9,670 nt of DNA, taken from positions 1 to 9,670 of the forward strand of contig JBBIJF010000056.1 of NCBI GenBank assembly GCA_037446115.1, given 5' to 3'. The notes beneath the pieces were generated by a model, which worked only from the letters and a program-made list of their open reading frames with translations, was not told where the DNA came from and ran no database searches. Position 1 is the first letter of the stretch, and each line of letters starts with the position of its first letter. This document shows, piece after piece, positions 6,991 through 9,670 of this stretch. The translations under genes and the position numbers were made by a program. The stretch comes from JANWXD01 sp037446115 (GTDB lineage: Bacteria > Acidobacteriota > Terriglobia > Bryobacterales > Bryobacteraceae).

Positions 6991-6995
6991 GATTG
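6978..6995. promoter_or_regulatory. 18-bp palindromic operator candidate over the -10 box
   Basis: The bases read CAAT-CC-GTATAC-TG-ATTG, a dyad in which 14 of 18 positions are symmetric, centred at 6986.5 inside the -10 element. A bound dimer or tetramer would block RNA polymerase. A second, wider inverted repeat TGACA (6964-6968) / TGTCA (6994-6998) brackets the core promoter. The RHH protein encoded directly downstream is the obvious candidate ligand, but this is inference from position only. Confidence 0.45.
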
Positions 6996-6996
6996 T

Positions 6997-7196
6997 CAGA
7001 CGCTTGGGCTGCAGCGCCAGGAAGGCGTGCGGCGGCGTGGCGGCCCAAGACCTCCCCCAGATTTCCTCCCCCGACGACAGGAGTGTGTGCATTCGGGTTC
7101 CGGGATGGGACTCACAGAGCGTGAGCTTTGTCCGGGCGCAGCCCGCGGGCACAGCTTTCGAGGATGCGCGCCTCCTCCAGGAAGCCGCGCGGCTGC
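6997..7196 (+). other. Structured 5' leader upstream of the RHH gene
   Basis: These roughly 200 transcribed bases hold no convincing gene but have strong pairing potential. A 10-bp stem pairs 7003-7012 with 7040-7049 (one G-U) and encloses a smaller hairpin 7015-7018/7024-7027. Arms CATTC/GGATG (7090-7094/7103-7107) form a second hairpin, with possible outer pairing of the flanking GAGT and ACTC. The third is the strongest: 7124-7133 pairs with 7147-7156 (one mismatch, one G-U) and is capped by GGGC-GCA-GCCC (7134-7144). The palindrome GCCCGCGGGC (7141-7150) offers a competing fold. None is followed by a T-run. I do not recognise a known riboswitch class; the c-di-GMP GEMM consensus was sought and not found. 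Confidence 0.4.
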
Positions 7197-7454
7197 ATGG
7201 CGGTCCGGGAACCGAGGAACCGACTGGTCATTTTCCGGCTGAGCGAGACGGAGTATGAGCGGCTGCTGGCGGCATGCCGTCGCGATGCGGCGCGGAGCCT
7301 GTCCGATTACGTGCGCGACGCGGTGATCGGTTGCGCTGGCTCCACGCGCAGCGACGAAGCGGCCCAGGCGGCGCTGAAGCGCCTGGCGGGGCGGATTCGG
7401 CGGCTGGAGGCGCAGGTGGGGCGACTGGTGGCGCGGCTGGAGCAAGTACGATGA
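7197..7454 (+). CDS. Small ribbon-helix-helix DNA-binding protein with C-terminal coiled coil
   Basis: The product is 85 residues and basic. Residues 9-45 fit a ribbon-helix-helix fold: beta strand RLVIFRL (9-15), helix A from SETEYERLLAACRRD (16-30), a turn around Ser34, and helix B from SDYVRDAVIG (36-45). The pattern resembles CopG/Arc/MobC-type proteins. Residues 60-84 form a regular coiled coil with Leu60, Leu63, Ile67, Leu70, Val74, Leu77, Leu81 and Val84 at 3-4 spacing, probably for oligomerisation. The start at 7197 has AGGAAG 12 nt upstream, rather far; ATG 7164, with GAGG directly adjacent, would add 11 residues. The gene sits between a palindrome-bearing promoter and a polysaccharide kinase gene, so a (self-)regulator of that operon is likely. 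A relaxosome accessory role like MobC is possible, but no mobilisation genes are near. The exact family is not identified. Confidence 0.7.
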   Translation: MAVREPRNRLVIFRLSETEYERLLAACRRDAARSLSDYVRDAVIGCAGSTRSDEAAQAALKRLAGRIRRLEAQVGRLVARLEQVR

Positions 7455-7550
7455 GCGCCGCTCGGCCTGGCGTGGCCTCGCGGCCGCTGCACGCCAGTGC
7501 GATGCGTGGCCGGAATCCATCGCAGAGCGAGCTCAAAACACAACATTGCC

Positions 7551-9670
7551 ATGCGGGGCCTGAAGCGTAGTGACGACGATGCTCCGGCGCCCGTGCCGGC
7601 GTCGAGCGTTCGCACCGAGGCGGAAGTGTGGGCCGGCGAGCCGGCGAGCGCCGAGCAGGCGCCGCCGCTGGCGCATTATCTGTGGCTTCTGCGGCGCCAC
7701 CGGTGGCGCATGTTGTCTTTCGTGGCGGCCAGCCTGGTGGCCACGGCGGTGATTTCGGCGCGCCTGACACCGATCTACGAGGCGACAGCCACGGTGGACG
7801 TGGACCGGCAGGCGCCCTCGGGGATTATCGGCGAGGAGGCGCTGCGGGCGCCGGCCAACGACGCCGACCAGTTCCTGGCCACGCAGATCAAACTGATTCA
7901 GTCCGACAGCGTGCTGCGGCCCGTGGCGGAAAAGTACCGGCTGCAGGAGGTGGAAGGTTGGGAAGCGCCCCCGGATGCCGTACGTTCCGGACGGGCCGCC
8001 GAGGCGCCGGTCGTGCTCAAGAAGCTGAAGGTGACGCGTCCCCCTAACACGTATTTGCTGCTGATCAGCTACCGGTCCTCCGATCCGCAGCTGGCTGCGG
8101 AAGTAGCCAACGCCGTTGCGCAGTCCTACATCGAGCACACCTACCGGATTCGCCTCCGGTCGTCTGCAGCTCTGTCGGCGTTCATGGAGCGCCAGCTCGA
8201 GGAGTTGAAGGCCAAGATGGAGCGCTCCAGCGCGGCGCTGGCGCAGTTCGAACGGGAGCTGAACGTCATCAATCCGGAAGAAAAGACGAGCATCCTTTCG
8301 GCGCGCCTGCTCCAGCTCAACACGGAGTACACGGGCGCTCAGGCGGAGCGGGTGCGTCGCGAGGCAGCGTGGCAGTCCGTGCGCAGCGGGGACATGGAGG
8401 CGGCGCAGGCATCCAGCCAGGGCGAGTCGCTGCGGCGGCTGACCGAGCGGCGCAACGAGGCCCAGGAAACTTTCGCCCGGGTGCGGGCTCAGTACGGCGC
8501 TAACCATCCCGAGTACCGAAAAGCCGCGGCGCAGCTGGCCGAGATCGAGCGGCTGCTCGGCGAGACCAAGCGCAACATCGCCGAGCGGATTGAGATTGAG
8601 TATCAGGAAGCGCTCCGGCGGGAACAGATGCTGGAGCGGGCGGTAAACGAAACCAAGGCGGAGTTTGACCGGCTGAATGCTCGGTCCTTCGAATACCAAG
8701 CGCTCAAACGGGAGGCGGAGGCGGACAAGAAGCTGTACGAGGAGCTGGTGCGCAAGATCAAGGAAGCGGGGATCAACGCCAGTTTTCAGCACAGCGCGAT
8801 TCGGCTGGCGGATGCGGCGCGGCCCCCGGTGAAACCCGTGTTTCCGCGCATGGGACTCAACCTGGCGCTGGCCCTGGTCTTGTCGGTGCTGCTGGCGGTG
8901 GTGGCGGCGGTGGCAGCCGACACGCTGGATGACACGGTGCGGGATCCGGAGCAGGTGTCGCGGGTGCTGCGGACCGAGGTGATCGGGACGCTGCCTCTGG
9001 TCAAAGACTGGCGAGGGCGCCCGGTGGAACTGGCGGCCCGGCAGAACGGCAAAGGGGAGTCCCTGCTCGGGAAGGAAGCCGCGACCACGGGTTATGAGGA
9101 GAGCATCCGGACGCTACGCAACTCGATTCTGCTGGCGGATTTCGAACGGCGGTTGCGGTCGCTACTGGTGACGAGCGCGGCGCCGGGCGAGGGCAAGTCC
9201 ACGATTGCGGCGCATCTGGCGCTGGCGCACGCCGCCCAGGGCCGGCGTACGCTGCTGATTGACGCGGATCTGCGCCGGCCGAGCGTGCACCGGCGTTTTG
9301 CGGTGCCTTCCTCGTCCGGTCTGTCCAGCGTGCTGCTGGGGGAGGTGTTCTGGCGGGGGGCGGTGGTTCCTTCCGGGGTGAATCCGGAGCTGGATCTCTT
9401 GCCCGCGGGCCCGCCGTCGCGGCGCGCTTCGGATCTGATCGGGACATCGCTTCGCGACGTTTTGGAAGAGGCCGCACGGCACTACGACCTGATTCTTCTG
9501 GACGCGCCGCCGCTGCTCGGCTTTGCCGAGCCGCTCGAGATGGCCACGGCGGTGGATGCGGTTGTGGTCGTAGCGCGGGCCGGGGAGACGAGCCGGAAGG
9601 CGGTCGCCTCTGTGCTGGCGACCCTGCGGCGGCTTCGGGCCGAGATTGCGGGGGTGGTGTTGAATGAAGT
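7551..9670 (+). CDS. Wzz/BY-kinase exopolysaccharide co-polymerase (Wzc-like), 3' end outside the window
   Basis: The first 706 codons are seen; the frame is open to the window end. Residues 1-37 are a Pro/Ala-rich cytoplasmic tail. A Wzz domain starts at about 38 with a first transmembrane helix (about 54-71). A long periplasmic region follows (72-430), with predicted coiled coil (about 203-405), then a PxxP-type stretch (425-432) and a second helix (435-457). The cytoplasmic BY-kinase has the EX2RX2R oligomerisation motif (Glu517, Arg520, Arg523), Walker A APGEGKST (544-551), Walker A' LLIDADLRRP (568-577) and Walker B LILLDAPP (647-654). Such proteins control chain length and export of capsule or exopolysaccharide by cycles of tyrosine autophosphorylation. 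The C-terminal tyrosine cluster lies beyond the window. No Shine-Dalgarno sequence precedes ATG 7551; in-frame GTG codons at 7497 and 7506 are alternatives. It is cotranscribed, most likely, with the RHH gene 96 nt upstream. Confidence 0.93.
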   Translation, partial: MRGLKRSDDDAPAPVPASSVRTEAEVWAGEPASAEQAPPLAHYLWLLRRHRWRMLSFVAASLVATAVISARLTPIYEATATVDVDRQAPSGIIGEEALRAPANDADQFLATQIKLIQSDSVLRPVAEKYRLQEVEGWEAPPDAVRSGRAAEAPVVLKKLKVTRPPNTYLLLISYRSSDPQLAAEVANAVAQSYIEHTYRIRLRSSAALSAFMERQLEELKAKMERSSAALAQFERELNVINPEEKTSILSARLLQLNTEYTGAQAERVRREAAWQSVRSGDMEAAQASSQGESLRRLTERRNEAQETFARVRAQYGANHPEYRKAAAQLAEIERLLGETKRNIAERIEIEYQEALRREQMLERAVNETKAEFDRLNARSFEYQALKREAEADKKLYEELVRKIKEAGINASFQHSAIRLADAARPPVKPVFPRMGLNLALALVLSVLLAVVAAVAADTLDDTVRDPEQVSRVLRTEVIGTLPLVKDWRGRPVELAARQNGKGESLLGKEAATTGYEESIRTLRNSILLADFERRLRSLLVTSAAPGEGKSTIAAHLALAHAAQGRRTLLIDADLRRPSVHRRFAVPSSSGLSSVLLGEVFWRGAVVPSGVNPELDLLPAGPPSRRASDLIGTSLRDVLEEAARHYDLILLDAPPLLGFAEPLEMATAVDAVVVVARAGETSRKAVASVLATLRRLRAEIAGVVLNE

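Noticed and set aside
4943..7048. Long minus-strand open frame (701 codons) opposite hemC and cobA-hemD
   Set aside because: It mirrors genes with certain identity, has no domain pattern, and is explained by high GC at third codon positions.
7128..7196. N-terminal extension of the RHH protein from a TTG at 7128
   Set aside because: The added residues lie in the leader hairpin, are Arg/Ser-rich without structure, and no Shine-Dalgarno sequence precedes them; the fold starts after 7197.
6997..7196. c-di-GMP (GEMM) riboswitch, expected before exopolysaccharide genes
   Set aside because: The conserved GEMM core and tetraloop-receptor pattern were not found in the leader by eye.
7004..7258. 84-codon open frame in the leader region
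   Set aside because: It runs through both strong leader hairpins and into the RHH gene in another frame, with no RBS or domain.
7451..7570. 39-codon frame starting by ATGA overlap with the RHH stop
   Set aside because: No recognisable product and it runs into the kinase coding region; kept only as a possible coupling device in the findings.
7533..8792. Minus-strand open frame (419 codons) opposite the Wzc-like gene
   Set aside because: The plus strand encodes an uninterrupted Wzz/BY-kinase; the antisense translation shows no family features.

Overview
The window is GC-rich chromosomal DNA with housekeeping genes on the left and the start of an exopolysaccharide locus on the right. The order ccsA/hemX-like, hemA, hemC, cobA-hemD fusion, together with a Wzc-type tyrosine kinase fused to its Wzz domain, fits a high-GC Gram-negative-type bacterium. 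Acidobacteriota (Solibacter/Bryobacter-like) is my best guess and a deltaproteobacterium the alternative. This is inference from gene order and composition; no marker gene proves it.

Left part, all on the minus strand: a tRNA-Val(GAC) with encoded CCA at the edge (1-77) and its extended -10 promoter element (94-102). Next is a compact single-ring Clp/Hsp100-type AAA+ ATPase (228-1400), which consists essentially of a D2 module and carries an LGF tripeptide where ClpC/ClpA have their ClpP-docking loop. A 168-base spacer with inverted repeats separates it from a classical short-chain dehydrogenase/reductase (1569-2294). A short divergent intergenic region (2295-2393) has a -10-like element.

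Centre, plus strand: a tightly packed tetrapyrrole operon. A CcsA/HemX-type membrane protein overlaps hemA by 4 nt, hemA is followed after one base by hemC, and hemC overlaps a cobA-hemD fusion by 4 nt. Together they carry glutamyl-tRNA to glutamate-1-semialdehyde (HemA), porphobilinogen to hydroxymethylbilane (HemC), hydroxymethylbilane to uroporphyrinogen III (HemD) and on to precorrin-2 (CobA). hemL and hemB are not in the window. The operon seems to end at a weak hairpin plus seven T (6940-6961).

Right part, plus strand: one base after that T-run lies the best promoter in the window, TTGACA-16-TATACT (6963-6990). Its -10 box sits inside an 18-bp palindrome (CAATnnGTATACnnATTG, 6978-6995). 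A roughly 200-nt leader able to form strong hairpins follows. Then comes a small ribbon-helix-helix protein with a regular C-terminal coiled coil (7197-7454), and then a long Wzz/BY-kinase polysaccharide co-polymerase (7551 to the window end, truncated before its C-terminal tyrosine cluster). A plausible reading is that the RHH protein controls its own promoter and the polysaccharide operon behind it. That is the part of the window most worth testing. I saw no mobile element, CRISPR array or known riboswitch.
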